64,000 bases of DNA. Origin: Spirodela intermedia (taxonomy: Eukaryota > Streptophyta > Magnoliopsida > Alismatales > Araceae). This document shows positions 25,975-39,148 of the stretch, one piece after another. Under the pieces are notes generated by a model, which was given only the letters and a program-made list of their open reading frames with translations, had not been told where the DNA came from and searched no databases. Every line of letters begins with the position of its first letter. The first letter of the stretch is position 1. The stretch lies in the NCBI GenBank assembly GCA_902729315.2, contig LR746276.1, positions 3,392,169 to 3,456,168 of the forward strand, read 5' to 3'. A program made the translations under genes and the position numbers.

Positions 25975-26893
25975 CTTCATTCCCGCTGCTGTTCACATCG
26001 TTTGTCCTACAAGTCGACCTCCTATACCGGCTCCCGCGCACGAACGGGTTAGATAGAGATAGATGGAGAGAGAGAGAGGGACTGACTACCAACCTACGCC
26101 TCTTTGTCAAGGAGTGAGGGCGAGCGGGGGGCTATTATAGAGGGAGAAAGTAGGGCGGCATTGACCCGTCACAGTCCAGGAGAGGCCCCACCTTTCGTGG
26201 ACCTCGCAAATCTCTCTCTTCTCTATCTCGCTAGAAGTCATGAATCCAGGAGGTGTCCCCCTCGGCCAGGGACCCGTCGTTCTCCAAAAAACAGCACACG
26301 TAGAGAGAGGGAGGAGAGAGAAAGAAGAGCCGCAGGAAGATCGCAAGGATCTCTCCCCCCCCACAAGTGTAGGCGATCTTCAGCTGCGGAACCCTGGTCT
26401 TCCAACTCCTCCACCATGAGCCCTCTCAAATGAGCCTAATAAATATGGATCTGCCATGGAAACGAACAGAGAGAGAGAGAGGGAGAGGTGAATCAAATCA
26501 CATCAATGTGGAGGTGCAGTGGCCATCGGGTGTCGGTCTGTGCGGGCTCTCTCAGACCACCACCTCTCTCCCCATGTGGCGACCTCCCTCTCTCTTTCCC
26601 TCTTTCGCGGTACAGCGCGAGAGGAGGTCAGGAATTGATTACTCCCATTATTCTTACCGCAGGTGGGGAATGGAGGGTCAAGATCATTCGGGCATGATGA
26701 TCGTGATCATCGCAGGATCCCCCGCCGACGAGTAGGGTGGGGTAACCGGCACTGTCCACCTGGCCCGCCGCCTCACATGGCAGCTCACATGCGGGCCGAG
26801 GAAACCACTCTCTCTCTCCTCTCTCGCTAGCTTTCCCCTCTAAAAAACAAATACTATTATTCGTGGAGAGTCCTCGTTATCAATCCTCACCCA

Positions 26894-26914
26894 CCCTCTC
26901 TCTCTCTCTCTCTC
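26894..26914. repeat. (CT)n microsatellite
   Basis: About ten CT units, some 760 bases upstream of the CESA start codon and possibly within or near the transcribed leader. Confidence 0.9.
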
Positions 26915-27673
26915 GCTCGGTAGAGCGCAGCCACAGCTGGGAGACATCTCCACCGACACTGCGCGCGGTCCCACAGAGGGGAGGGGGGGTGGCGGTCGGA
27001 GGAAGACGGAGCCAAGACTGGTTATGATCGCTGCGATGATTTAAGATATGATTATGGGGCGCTGTTAGGGTTTCCCCCATGGATCGATCTCCTTCTTCAA
27101 CTTCAGCCCGCACGTCACCGTTGCCACCGCGAGGGGTCGTCTCAGAGTTACCGCAGGCGGGCTGATTTGGTCTCATTGACGCAGAGACTTGCGCTCTCCC
27201 CGACCTGTTTGCCCCTGGTTTCTTCCCCCCGTCACCGTCTCCCCCTTTCCTCGCTCGGAGGTGTCAAAGGTTGGAAGGAAGGAATAATAAAGAGAGAGAG
27301 ACACGGGCTGAGGGGAGGAGGTGGGCCTCTTAATATTGTGTGAGAGAGAGGAAGAGGAGAGGAAGAGAGGAACAAGGAGAGAGAAGGGGAAGAGAGGAGG
27401 AAGAGGGGGCGGTGCCGCTTGTTCTAGCCCTTCGTACTCCTCCCTTGCTTTCGGATGGGGGGCACTTCGTCGTCTCCTTCCCTGATCCGTCACTGTGCCG
27501 GCAGCTGCTGCTGCTGCTGAAGAAGGAGAACGGCTTAGCAGAGGCGAAGCAGAGTGAGGGAGCGGGCGGCGCTTCCCTCGCCTCCCCCGTCCACCCTTCT
27601 TCCCCCGCTCCCAGATCGGCCGGTTTTGATTGCTGATAACGCCTTCTAGCAGATCAGGCGGAGGGCATTGACT

Positions 27674-30600
27674 ATGGAGGCCAGTGCCGGGCTAGTCGCA
27701 GGTTCCCACAATAGGAACGAGCTCGTGGTCATCCGGCGGGATGGCGAATCTGGCGTACGCCTCCCCTCTCCCCTTGGGTTGATTTCCGACGAGATTTCTC
27801 CGGCTGATTCATGCCTCTTCCTTTCTTTCTGAACTGTAGGGTTTTCTGAACATCTGACGAGCTTTCTTCTCTTCTCGTGGCAGCCGAAGCCGCTGAATAA
27901 TCTGAGCGGGCAAATCTGTCAGATATGCGGGGACGACGTCGGGCTCACCGCCGAGGGGGAGCTCTTCGTCGCCTGCAACGAGTGCGCCTTCCCTGTCTGC
28001 CGAACTTGCTACGATTACGAGCGCCGCGAGGGTAGCCAAGTCTGCCCCCAGTGCAAGACCAGGTTCAAGCGTCTCAAAGGTGACTCCCTCCACTCTTTCT
28101 CCTCTCACCCTCTTCATCCTAGAGAATAAGATATGGTTTAGAAAGAGGAGGAAGCCCCCCCTTTCGTCTCCTCCATCTGTTTCCTGAGGACGCCATTCCT
28201 TATTACAGGGTGCGCTCGGGTCGATGGGGATGAGGAAGAAGATGACATCGATGACGTCGATAACGAGTTCAATTTCGGTGGGAGGGAAAAGCACGACATG
28301 CAGTACCTTGCGGAGGCAATGTTGCAAGGTCACATGAGCTATGGCCGCGCAGGGGATGTCGATACGGCTCAAGTCGTCCACACATCGCCTCAAGTCCTCT
28401 TGCTCACCAATGGCGAGATGGTACCTTCCTGATCTCTCTGCTAACTAGCTTCCTGGATTTATGGTGTCCTCACTGGAGATAAGCCCAGTCCTTTATCAAT
28501 CCTCCATGCTGATGGCTTAATCTCTGCGCTGCGAGTTATCACCATTAATCACGGTCTTGCCTGCTGCGGTACTTGGTTGCAGGTGGACGACATTCCCCCT
28601 GAGCAGCATGCTCTGGTTCCTTCTTTCATGGGCGGCGGAGGGAAGAGGATCCATCCCCTTCCTTTCGCGGATCCAAGCTTTTCAGGTGCGTGTGGGTGAA
28701 TTTTTCAAGGAACAGGATCGCGCTTTCTGTTTCTGAACTTTGCTGAAGTAATGCTCTTCTCCTTGCAGTGCAACCAAGATCGATGGACCCCTCAAAGGAC
28801 CTAGCCGCGTATGGGTATGGAAGTGTTGCTTGGAAGGCGAGGATGGAGAGCTGGAGGCAGAGGCAGGAAAAGCTGCTGCTGATGAAGAACGAAAACGGTG
28901 GCAAGGACTTTGACAATGACGGCGATCCTGATCTGCCTCTGTAAGGCATTTAATCCCTCCTCCTCTAATAATCATTTATCCATATGAGTTTCAATTCTGA
29001 TGCCCTCTCCTGCTCAATTTGGTGCTTTGATATCCTCATTCCGACATTCATCAGTTTCTTGGCCCCATAATTATTACCCGTACCTAATAATTCTTGCAAA
29101 AAGAAGCGCTCAAACTTTGGGGTCTGCTTCAAATATTCTAGCTTTTTTGCTCCAAGTTCGTCTCCTTCTCGAAGGGTATTTCATCACTCAACTGATAGGA
29201 CCCTGAATAGAGAAAAGACCCTTTGCGGAAAAATCCTTCTGTTTCAATGCACGCAGTTTTAGCGTGGTGCTGTGGGTTTATCTCTTTTCTGAGGATGGAG
29301 ATGCAGCTGACTGACGATCCTGTTCCTGCCTGGACCAGTATGGACGAAGGGAGACAGCCGCTGTCCAGGAAGCTGCCCATCCCCTCCAGCCGGATAAACC
29401 CGTACAGGTTGGTCATCATCATACGGCTGGTGGTCGTCGGGTTCTTCTTCCACTACCGGGTGACGCACCCTGTGAACGATGCCTATGTGCTGTGGCTCAT
29501 CTCTGTGATATGTGAAATCTGGTTTGCCATATCCTGGATACTCGACCAGTTCCCCAAGTGGCTCCCAATTGAGAGGGAAACCTACCTGGACAGATTATCT
29601 CTGAGGTACCCCACCAACCTGCTCCTCAACCCCGACTCATGGCGGCAGCATCTCTTCTAATTCCCCCCCTCTTGCTGCCCACGCAGGTATGAGAAGGAGG
29701 GCCAGCCCTCTCAACTGTCATCTGTGGACATCTTCGTGAGCACGGTGGATCCCCTCAAGGAGCCACCGCTGGTGACAGCAAACACGGTGCTGTCAATCCT
29801 TGCTGTTGATTATCCAGTGGACAAGGTCTCATGCTATGTCTCAGATGATGGTGCCGCCATGCTTACCTTCGAGGCCTTATCCGAGACCTCCGAGTTCGCT
29901 AAGAAGTGGGTCCCCTTCTGCAAGAAGTTCAACATCGAGCCCCGGGCTCCGGAGTGGTACTTCCAGCAGAAGATTGATTATCTCAAGGATAAGGTCCTGC
30001 CTTCCTTTGTCAAGGAGCGGAGAGCGATGAAGGTGCAGTACAGTAGCCTCTTTCTTCTTCTTGTGGCTCCTTCTCACTCTCCTTTATTTTATGATCTTTC
30101 TTGTGCTTTGGTTGGGTGCAGAGGGAGTACGAGGAGTTCAAGGTCCGCATCAATGCACTGGTTGCAAAGGCTCAGAAAGTTCCAGAAGAGGGCTGGACAA
30201 TGCAGGATGGCACCCCCTGGCCTGGAAACAATGTCCGGGACCATCCGGGCATGATTCAGGTGACCACAACTTGCTGCCCGGCCTTATTTCTGCATAAAAT
30301 CTTTGTTTTCTTTTCTTTTTCTTTTTTGGGCTGTTCATAACAATTTGACCCATTTTCTGCATAAAACTCCAGGTTTTCTTGGGCCAGAGCGGTGGGCATG
30401 ACACGGACGGGAATGAACTGCCTCGCCTAGTCTATGTCTCTAGGGAGAAGAGGCCGGGCTTCAACCACCACAAGAAGGCCGGCGCCATGAATGCCTTGGT
30501 ATGAATCTTCTTCTTGGGTCGACCAACCGACCGAGATCTTCTTCCTCTTAGCAAAGGTTTGATTGAATGATCAACTCGAGCTTTCTTCATGCAAGCAGGT

Positions 30601-32641
30601 CCGGGTCTCAGCCGTCCTCACCAATGCGCCCTGCCTATTGAACCTGGACTGCGATCATTACATCAACAACAGCAAGGCCCTGCGGGAGGCGATGTGCTTC
30701 ATGATGGACCCACTGCTGGAGAAGAAGGTCTGCTACGTGCAGTTCCCGCAGAGGTTTGACGGCATTGACAGACACGACCGATATGCCAACCGGAACATCG
30801 TGTTCTTCGATGTGAGGATTCCAGACATCCCCTCCCACCCCCCCTCCTCGGGCCCGTTTACTGCGGGCCGCAGCCTGATGGATGGGTGTTGGTTAGAACT
30901 GATCTGTTTCTCGTTTGTGACAGATTAATATGAAGGGGCTGGACGGGATCCAAGGACCCATCTACGTCGGCACAGGGTGCGTGTTCAGGAGGCAGGCGCT
31001 TTATGGGTTCGACGCGCCGAAGACCAAGAAGCCGCCGAGCAGGACCTGCAACTGCTGGCCGAGGTGGTGCTGCTGCTGCTTCAGCTGCTGCATGGGGAAA
31101 AGGAAGAAGTCCTCCAAGGGCAAGCAAGAGAAGAAGAAGAAGAAGAAGACCAAGAGGAACGAGGCGCCCGTTTTCGCACTGGAGGGCATCGAGGAAGGCA
31201 GAGGTACGGACCGCTGCCCGTTGCGGGTTGACTTCAGTCTTGTGTTTCTTTTGTTACTACTTGAGCTGTAAAACCGTCGAGTCAACACCCGCAGTTGTGG
31301 AGGCCGAGAAGGCAGCAGCCTTCATGGTGTCCGACCACAAATTGGAGAAAAAGTTCGGGCAGTCCCCCGTCTTCGTAAAGTCAACCCTCCTGGAGGACGG
31401 CGGGACGATCAAGAATGCCACTCCGGCATCCCTCCTGAAGGAGGCCATTCACGTCATCAGCTGCGGCTACGAGGACAAGACGGACTGGGGGAAGGAGGTG
31501 AGTAAGACTCGCCCAGCTTCCGGCGGCTCCTCGCTGAAGATCGTCGTAATGTCCTGCCACGGTTGGATGATGACGACGATTCATTCCTCTGGTGATTGCA
31601 GGTAGGATGGATCTACGGCTCTGTGACAGAGGACATCTTGACGGGGTTCAAGATGCACTGCCACGGGTGGCGGTCGATATACTGCGTGCCGTCGAGGCCG
31701 GCGTTCAAAGGGTCGGCGCCGCTGAACCTCTCCGACCGGCTGCACCAGGTGCTCCGGTGGGCTCTCGGGTCGGTGGAGATCTTCCTGAGCAAGCACTGCC
31801 CCCTCTGGTACGGCTACGGCGGCGGCCTCAAGTGGCTGGAGCGGCTATCCTACATCAACGCCACCGTCTACCCCTTCACGTCGTTCCCGCTGCTGGCCTA
31901 CTGCACCCTGCCGGCAATCTGCCTACTCACCGGGAAGTTCATCACTCCAGAAGTAATTTCATCACCATGATTTTTCGTCGCTGCAATTGCTCGTTGTCTA
32001 ATACCGGCCGGCAGCCGCCTTCGTTTTTTGATGACCTTTCTTTGTTGGTGGCGCAGCTGAGCAACGTGGCGAGCTTGTGGTTTCTGTCGCTCTTCATCTG
32101 CATCTTCGCGACGGGGATACTGGAGATGCGGTGGAGCGGGGTGGGGCTGGACGAGTGGTGGAGGAATGAGCAGTTCTGGGTCATCGGCGGCGTCTCGGCG
32201 CACCTGTTCGCGGTGTTCCAGGGCCTACTGAAGGTGCTCGCCGGCATCGACACCAACTTCACGGTCACGTCCAAGGCCGGCGACGACGAACAGTTCGCGG
32301 AGCTGTACGCGTTCAAGTGGACGACGCTACTTATCCCGCCGACGACGCTGCTGCTGATCAACATCATCGGCGTGGTCGCCGGCGTCTCCAACGCGATCAA
32401 CAACGGGTACGAGTCGTGGGGGCCGCTCTTCGGCCGACTCTTCTTCGCCTTCTGGGTGATCGTCCACCTCTACCCCTTCCTCAAGGGCCTCCTCGGGCGG
32501 CAGAACCGCACGCCGACGATCATCATCGTGTGGTCGATCCTCCTGGCCTCCATCTTCTCCCTGCTCTGGGTCAGGATCGACCCCTTCCTGCCCAGGTCCG
32601 ACGGCCCCCTGCTGGAGGAGTGCGGCCTCGACTGCAACTAG
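27674..32641 (+). CDS. Cellulose synthase catalytic subunit, CESA6-type
   Basis: A plasma-membrane glycosyltransferase of the cellulose synthase complex; it polymerises UDP-glucose into beta-1,4-glucan. Exons: 27674-27754, 27884-28079, 28209-28420, 28583-28685, 28769-28940, 29339-29605, 29687-30032, 30122-30259, 30373-30498, 30599-30811, 30924-31203, 31295-31497, 31602-31952, 32057-32641; all phases join to give 1090 residues. An N-terminal RING-type zinc finger has eight cysteines (39, 42, 58, 61, 66, 69, 81, 84). Two membrane helices follow at about 280-330. The catalytic motifs are DDG (397-399), DCD (564-566), TED (788-790) and QVLRW (828-832). The class-specific region has cysteine- and lysine-rich runs at about 655-700. 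About six C-terminal helices and the usual ending EECGLDCN close the protein. The start [18 protein letters not shown] and the sequence throughout fit the primary-wall CESA6-like clade (rice CESA3/5/6, maize CESA6-8) rather than the secondary-wall classes. I do not assign a CESA number. The gene appears intact. Confidence 0.96.
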
Positions 32642-32660
32642 CTCTACCCATCCATCCCTG

Positions 32661-32701
32661 TTGATACACCACCACTGCCACCGCCACCACCACCACCACC
32701 A
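32661..32701. repeat. CAC-rich trinucleotide repeat, CESA 3' UTR
   Basis: Imperfect CCA/CAC triplets begin about 20 bases after the CESA stop codon. Confidence 0.8.
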
Positions 32702-33124
32702 TTCTTTCCGCCGCCGCGGAGCTCGCCGGCTTATTTTTACCCGTGGTCGGAGAAGGGAGAGGGCGATGGCGCTTCGATTCTTTGGTTCCGGGGCGGCGCT
32801 GCCGTGGATGAGTCATCAGTCATCTCTGCATGGATTTTCTTAGGAATAAGGCGGGGATCCTCCGCCGCCCGCCGGAGAGCTAGCCAGGCAAATAGGTGTC
32901 CAGTTATCCAGTTCTATCCTTCCTCTTCTTCTAATTCTGTAGGTCGAGTCGCGACCAGGCTTGTGAGATCACTACTTACATAGAAATATACACCCACCTG
33001 TTTGGGGGACATTTATACTTCTTTATTTATTATTCAGTTGCTTTCTTGGTAGTCAGAGGCCCTCCCTCTGTAGCGGCGCCACCAAGGGGTCTTGCCCGCA
33101 CCAGGAAAAATCGCCGTCAACGAA

Positions 33125-33147
33125 CAGAGAGAGAGAGAGAGAGAGAC
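33125..33147. repeat. (GA)n microsatellite
   Basis: About eleven GA units between the converging CESA and CLC-e genes. Confidence 0.9.
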
Positions 33148-34241
33148 TAGCGGGAGCGCGGGGAGGAAGACGACGGCCAGCCCTCCGCGCCCTTTCACCG
33201 GTCACGTACCGCGCCGCAGAGAGAATAAGAGTTGTCCCCATGCTCCGGGACAGAGATCGATGAGCGGTTTAGAGAGGGGCACTGGAGAGGATCCGTGGGC
33301 TCCACCAGCAAAAAAGAATACTCATAAAACCCGCTCGCTCTGGCTCTGTTGGGGATAGAATTTTTGGTGGGCCCCACAACGGCTACTTTTGGGCCAACGG
33401 TCTCCTGGAGTGGGACCCCATCTGCGCAAAAATATAACATAATATTTAACACATAGAGAGAGAGTCATTAACTTCTGTGTGCCCCCACCCCTTTCACCTA
33501 CGCCCCATTATGCGTCGGGCCCATGGGAGAGCCCAACGCCACATTAGTCGGCCCGACTTCGATTAGGTTACTGGGCCGATCTATTCTCGGGGGGGGCGGG
33601 GAGGGGCCGCCGTCACCGGGTTACGCGTGCGAGTCCGCGCATTGATGAGCTGGACGACGGGTTAGCACGTAGGAACACAATGCCTCCCCCAGGAGAGAGA
33701 AAAAAGCCGGAGAGCCGGAGAATGCGGAGGTTGAATCGAGGGCATCCATTTCTTCTCTATTTATTCCAGGAGCTACGGATGGAGGGGAATAACCTCTTCC
33801 GATGCAGAGATATGATGTAGAGAGAGTCGGCAGTGGCGACGAGATGGACGCGGGGAGAATTCAAGAGGGAAGCGTGTTCTGTCGGCCGCCGACAGGCTCC
33901 TCGAATTCCCAGGGATTTATCTCAAGGCGGCTCGTCCTGGGATCGATCCTCTGCACATGCCACCGGAAGCCTCCGCCGGAATTGGCGCCGGAATAAGTGG
34001 AAAGAGCTAGCCGGAGGCTGTGCATCTCATTCGCATTCGGCCGTCGGCGCAGTCGCCGATTTGAAGGCAGATCGCTGCTCGAGCTTACGCTACAGTCAGG
34101 ATTGCGACTCAAGGTGACCCGTCGCCGACGCCGAGAAGCTCCCTCGCCGCTTGCGCCCTGGAAAATGAGAAAGAGGAGATGTACTGCCACGATTAACAAT
34201 CCGGAGCATTTTATTTGATTCAGCATGCGGCTGAAGTCAGA

Positions 34242-37200
34242 TTACCGGCAGGTAACCTCGATGCATTCCCTGTCGAGAAGACCAACCGCACGGCCTCCTC
34301 TGCTTTCTCCGAGGATGCGCTCCGAGACGACAGGAAGCCGGGTCACCCCCTGAAGGTCCATTATTTTTTCAGCAGAGAGGAGATTCATGCTGGGCGTCAC
34401 CGCCTGTACCAGGCACCTGCGGCTTTCCGAGTAGCAGAAGTCGGACACCAAGAGGCTCTCCGGCTGCCAGAGGACGTAGAGATGTTAAGAGAGATCAAAC
34501 GACAGTTCAGAAAAGGAAGTAATAGACAGTGAGGAGATTAATCGTTCAATTAGAAACATATGAATCTGTATAAGCTCAGATTTCCACTCCTGCCGAATAA
34601 AGAATACATTGAGACCAAGCTCTTGTTGCAAAATTCTGAGACTCAGTATAGCAGCAGTACAGCGATCTACAAGATGAGAGGAAGAAAGACCTTTGAAACA
34701 GAAAAACCAACCAGGTTCAAGAAACTTCACCGTTTCCAACATGTTCTTGAAGCTTCAGTTTTCCAACCAGGGAAATACTCATGTGGTCAGTTAACCATCT
34801 GAAAGATCTGATAATTCATTTTTTTATAAAAAAATCGTCGCATGGTGAAACAAATATGATTACGGTGTTAGCTGTGAGAGAACCAGAGAGTAATCCAGGG
34901 TTTTCTTGGGCAGTTGGGCCTCCTGGTCCGACTTTGTAAACCTTTAACCACATTGGTTTTTGGAAGGGGAGAGTTTCATTCTCAGCGTGTGTCATCATCC
35001 TTATGCAAACCAATATCCTGTCATTTCGAAGAAAAAAAACAGTGCATGAAATCAATACTGACCACCGATTGCTTCCCCTGGGATCCAGCTGCTCTGGTTA
35101 CATCTTCGAGCGTCAGCAAGCCCACCAGGCGGTTCTCTTCATCGACGATTAGTGCACAAGGCTGCTTTCCAATAAACATGAGGTTAACAGCGTCCAACAA
35201 AGGCATACTCATCAAGACTGAAACATAAGTCGTCCGCATGGCTTCAAAAACCGTGAGCTTCTCTGCCAAAGTCTTCGCTTCGGATTCATACACGCAGAGC
35301 GAGCTCTCAAGTTCACAGAGGTCCGACATGGGAGAATCACTAGAAGGTGACTGTCTTCCAACGAATGATCCACTTGGTTGTTGGCCATTACCGGCAGGTT
35401 CGACCTTCATGGGTTCGCTTCTGTTTCCAAGGGTTATCTTCCTATTCTTGACTGACGAAATCAACGAAGATAACCCCACAGCACCGAGAAGTGGAAGAAC
35501 AATACGATAATCATGGGTGAGCTCGAAGAGGAGCAGGACTGCGGTAAGAGGAACCTGGCATACGCCAGCAAGAGTAGCTGCCATCCCCACCTGCCCAAAG
35601 AGGGAAGATATTAGCGGCGGGAAATGAGATTCTTAGGCAATCCTGCCAAATTGGGTATCAAGGCCTAATGAGGTTTCAAAGAAATGCCTGCGCATCTTAT
35701 GTTCCCTCAAGCCAGATAACAGACAACAAGGGAGAAGAAACATGAAGAAACAACGAAAATTTCACACAAAGACTATCCGAAAGAGGATAATTGCCAGAGA
35801 TGTGTTACCAGGCCATAAGCTTGAGGCGATGCCACTTCAAAGATGTGAAGTTGCAACAGGGGATTTGTTCCCGTGAGAGCAGACCCTATGAGCTTACCAT
35901 AGGCCATCCCCGTCGCTGCCCCAATGAACAGGGAAGGAGCATAGTAGCCTCCCACCAGACCAGAAGCTCTACTCAACGAAGTTGAAACGATCTTCACCCC
36001 AATTAACTGGAGCAAGATCTCAGCAGGGAGGCCCACAACAAATGGGCGCGATTCAAGTAAGACATCAACGTTCTCAAAACCCCAGTAAAGTACCTCTGGG
36101 TACGCCAAAGCTAAAAGACCAACACCAAGGCCCCCAAATGCAGGAAATATGGCTTTTGGCACTCTTGTTGTCTTATGGACGTAGTCGGCCACTGCCAGTG
36201 CATAGGATGTGCACTTGGATAATGCCACCGATACCAAGCCACACAAGATTCCCAGCAGCAGGTACAATGGAAGTTCTGGACGCACATAGAATCATGCAGA
36301 AGGTATCAGACTTTGTCAAACTATGTAAAAAACTGAAACTTATGTCACAGTCAGGAAGCAGTGTCTCAAGTGTTTGTTGAGCAAGTATCGAAAGAATGAC
36401 TTATCACTCATGGGATTTACATGAACAATATTTGATGGACCAGCTGAATGATGCAACCAAAAGGAAAGTTAACAAACAGTTATGCTTTTATGGATGCCCG
36501 AAGAACTTGAGAATAAACATCTACATTTTATTATTCAAAGCTATTGCGAGCTGAACAGAGTTCTAGATCTTGCTTAGAGGGAGTAAAATACCACTTGGGG
36601 ACCGGAAGTCATATTCAGGAACTGTGAAAGCCGGGTCAGAGCCAAGACCGACTTCTGAGATTACAGAGGCAATTACTGCACTTAGTATCACGACTGAGGT
36701 TGTGTTGGTAACCGAAGAGGATGACTCTCCTGCAGATGGCCAGAGCACAGATTCCACGGCAAAAAAACAGCCACCAACAGCCGCATTAAACCCTATATTG
36801 AAACATGTACAAGTCAATGTCAGGCAAAGACGATGTGTTAAACAGTCAGCTGAATTAAAAGTATTTTGCCCACTGAGGAAGGACGGTGAGCAAAATGGCG
36901 TGTTCACATGATGAGGACGAGATAAAATATCGTCAGCAATCTCCTAATGGAAATGAGTAAGTAAATTCCCAGAAGGCCTTCCTACATTTTAAATTTGAGG
37001 AAGATTAAAAGACAGCCCTCTGAAGTGATGCAGATAAATGAAGTAACGCATCCAACATTGACTGAACACGAGATGACATGAAGAGTAATCATCTGCTATC
37101 AAAAAACGGTATGAAGAAGCAAGTGCTTTTGAGTGAAAAAATATGACTCCAAACATTATTCTAGGAAGTATTGTTTCCATGTAATATGCTGTGGTATCTG

Positions 37201-39123
37201 AAAGTACTTGGCATTATAACCCAGAATCATCGCAGCACCAATAACTGAGGCAATCAATCACAGTCACTTCCATGAACTGATATCAAAGAGGAGAGGAGAG
37301 GAGAGGAGAGGAGAGGAGATGGAACCAAACAAGAAAGAACCGAAGATTGCATACCGGTCAAAATGAGGAAAATTAGCTAAGATTTCTCGATAATACAACG
37401 TACATAGGAAGTGGCTGAGCTTTTCTGTTTTGGGTGTTCTGAGAAGAAGAAGGAAAAATAGAACACCCCAGAATTCAGGAATCAGAAATTGAAGACTAAA
37501 TGCAGGGGCACAATACCTGGGAAAACCTAACCTGATGATATTCCAGCCGCTGACCCAGCAGCCACAAGAGACAAACTCTTTCCACTGCCGTTACCGAACA
37601 CAGATCCCACTCCTCTGGCTATCGACGCACCTATTTCAACACTGGGACCCTCAGGGCCCAACGAGTTTCCCGTCCCAAGTGTGATAGCAGCAGCGACTGC
37701 TTTCAAGAAAGGCCCTACTACCCCCTTCACTGATGAAAGGTTCCCTCCTCCTGATTGTTCATCAAGCATGTTGCTGCGTATGTTATTCAGCAAGCTCACA
37801 AGGACACCCCCACAAACGGGCACCAGTATCACCCTCTGCCATATCTCTCTGAGGGGCTCCTCTCGCAGCCATGAAGCGCCTTGGGCAGGTATGCCGTCCC
37901 AAAAAATATCTCGTATTCCATGGACCTAGACATTTTCCAATCTACATGAGTAAGGGCGATTAGAATATTACCGCCTCTGTAAGGGAACAGCAAGTTACTG
38001 AAGTTGAATGATATATCAAGATGTGATTCAGATCGCGAATACTATTAAACAATAATCGGAGAGAAAGCAAGGATAGAAGCACCAATCATTCTCCACTGGA
38101 CCAGTATCACCCATTTGAGAGGAAAAACACGTCTTATACTCTGCTGCAGCTTTGGAATTCTATAACCTTTAGCTATGAGGACAAGAGTGCAGAAGGGCTT
38201 TGAATCCTTTGAGTGGAGATAAGTTCCATAATCATCTCACCCGGCAACAGAATTCTTGGTTATGGAACTGATCACTGGCCTAAAGATTGGAAACCATGAA
38301 AGCAGATGATTCTGAAGACTCAAAACCGATCACAAACGGAAGGGAACTAAACCAGGAGTTTTTGTGGAATTGGTTCTGATGAGCTTCCAGCTGGTAGCTC
38401 GGATGGAGATTTTACGCATCTAATCTTGATATATACAATGGTCCCCGTATATTTGATCAGTATTCAGTATGTGATCTCTGTTGGTCAGAGACCTTGGAGG
38501 ATTCCCCCATTTGGCCCCGAATCATGACTTCAGAAGCCACCAAAAATTTGGAGGAAGCTGAGTTGTTGGTAAACCGGTCTTCGGCTGATAAGAAGCATAC
38601 TAGAACAGAGCCTGGTGGAGGAACTCACAGCGTTGTTGAAGACGACGACACTGACTCCGGTGAGGAGACCGATGGCGCAGGCGGCGACGATGTTGAAATT
38701 CCTGAATGGCAAGGACTCCTCTCCGGCGCCGGCCACACCGCCAGAACCGGGTTCCCTTCCGACGCCGTCTTCTTCCTCTAGCCCCCCTCCCTCTCCGCCT
38801 CCTCCACCACCATCTTCGTCACTTCCAGTCACCTCCGTCGTCTCCGGCGTGCCTTCGGAGATTCCTGGGAGGCTGGGGGGGGCGTCTGGTAGAAGGCTGT
38901 CTCCTCGGCCGATTCCAGGCCGATTGCTTTCCCCCCTGACCCGGCCGTCTGAAGAGAAGGCTGATGAGCGGGTTCGAAAGAGGAGGAGGAACCTGGTGCT
39001 TCGGCCGCCGCCGCCGTCCGGCGGAGGCGCCGCTTGGAGCTTGGCGTAGATGGGAGCGGGGGGGATGATCCAGCGACCTCCTCCTCCCAGATGCAGCGGC
39101 AACACATGGTGGACGAGCCCCAT
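34242..39123 (-). CDS. CLC-e: CLC-e-type chloride channel/transporter, plastid
   Basis: A member of the CLC anion channel/antiporter family; the Arabidopsis CLC-e protein is reported in the thylakoid membrane. Exons in transcript order: 39123-38629, 37925-37532, 36792-36592, 36275-35809, 35590-35063 (or 35066), 34463-34242; phases join to give about 768 residues (Arabidopsis about 710). The N-terminal 135 residues are Gly-, Pro-, Ser- and Arg-rich with an acidic poly-Gly stretch, plausibly a transit peptide plus spacer. The first helix follows (VAACAIGLLTGVSVVVFNNA, about 146-165). GPEGPSVEIG (about 255-264) keeps the gating glutamate. NAAVGGCFFAVESVLWP and GLVGGYYAPSLFIG are pore-lining motifs, and ASPQAYGLVGMAATLAGVCQ comes before the last helices. 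Two CBS domains end the protein (about 640-690 and 710-767). The GSGIP motif of typical CLCs is absent, as in other CLC-e/f types. I chose the ATG at 39123 rather than one at 39159 because the latter reads through an 18-base G run. Confidence 0.92.
37287..37319. repeat. (GAGAG)n pentanucleotide microsatellite
   Basis: About six perfect five-base units lie in the CLC-e intron between 37531 and 36793. Confidence 0.9.
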
Positions 39124-39130
39124 GTAAGAA

Positions 39131-39148
39131 CCCCCCCCCCCCCCCCCC
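39131..39148. repeat. C18/G18 homopolymer next to the CLC-e start codon
   Basis: Eighteen consecutive C on the plus strand are an 18-G run in the CLC-e transcript, ending eight bases before the chosen ATG. Its length may be unreliable in any assembly and affects any start placed further upstream. Confidence 0.9.

Larger units (their letters stand above)
24623..27673 (+). promoter_or_regulatory. CESA upstream region and 5' UTR, rich in CT/GA repeats
   Basis: Base composition changes sharply from AT-rich to GC-rich at about 24.65 kb. The region holds at least seven CT or GA runs and should contain the promoter and 5' UTR of the cellulose synthase gene starting at 27674. A reverse telo-box (TTAGGGTTT) lies near 27064-27072. 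Many open frames exist on both strands, but they follow the CT/GA repeats and match no family. I cannot place the transcription start. Confidence 0.55.
32642..34241. other. Convergent intergenic region, CESA and CLC-e 3' ends
   Basis: This contains the CESA 3' UTR (with the CAC-rich run at 32661-32701) and, at the right, the CLC-e 3' UTR on the other strand. It is GC-rich, with a GA run at 33125-33147. Small open frames on both strands (for example 33833-34117) have no recognisable domain. Confidence 0.6.

Noticed and set aside
31003-31605. A 200-codon plus-strand frame overlapping CESA
   Set aside because: It is an out-of-frame reading of the GC-rich CESA class-specific region; the real frame with its introns explains the sequence.
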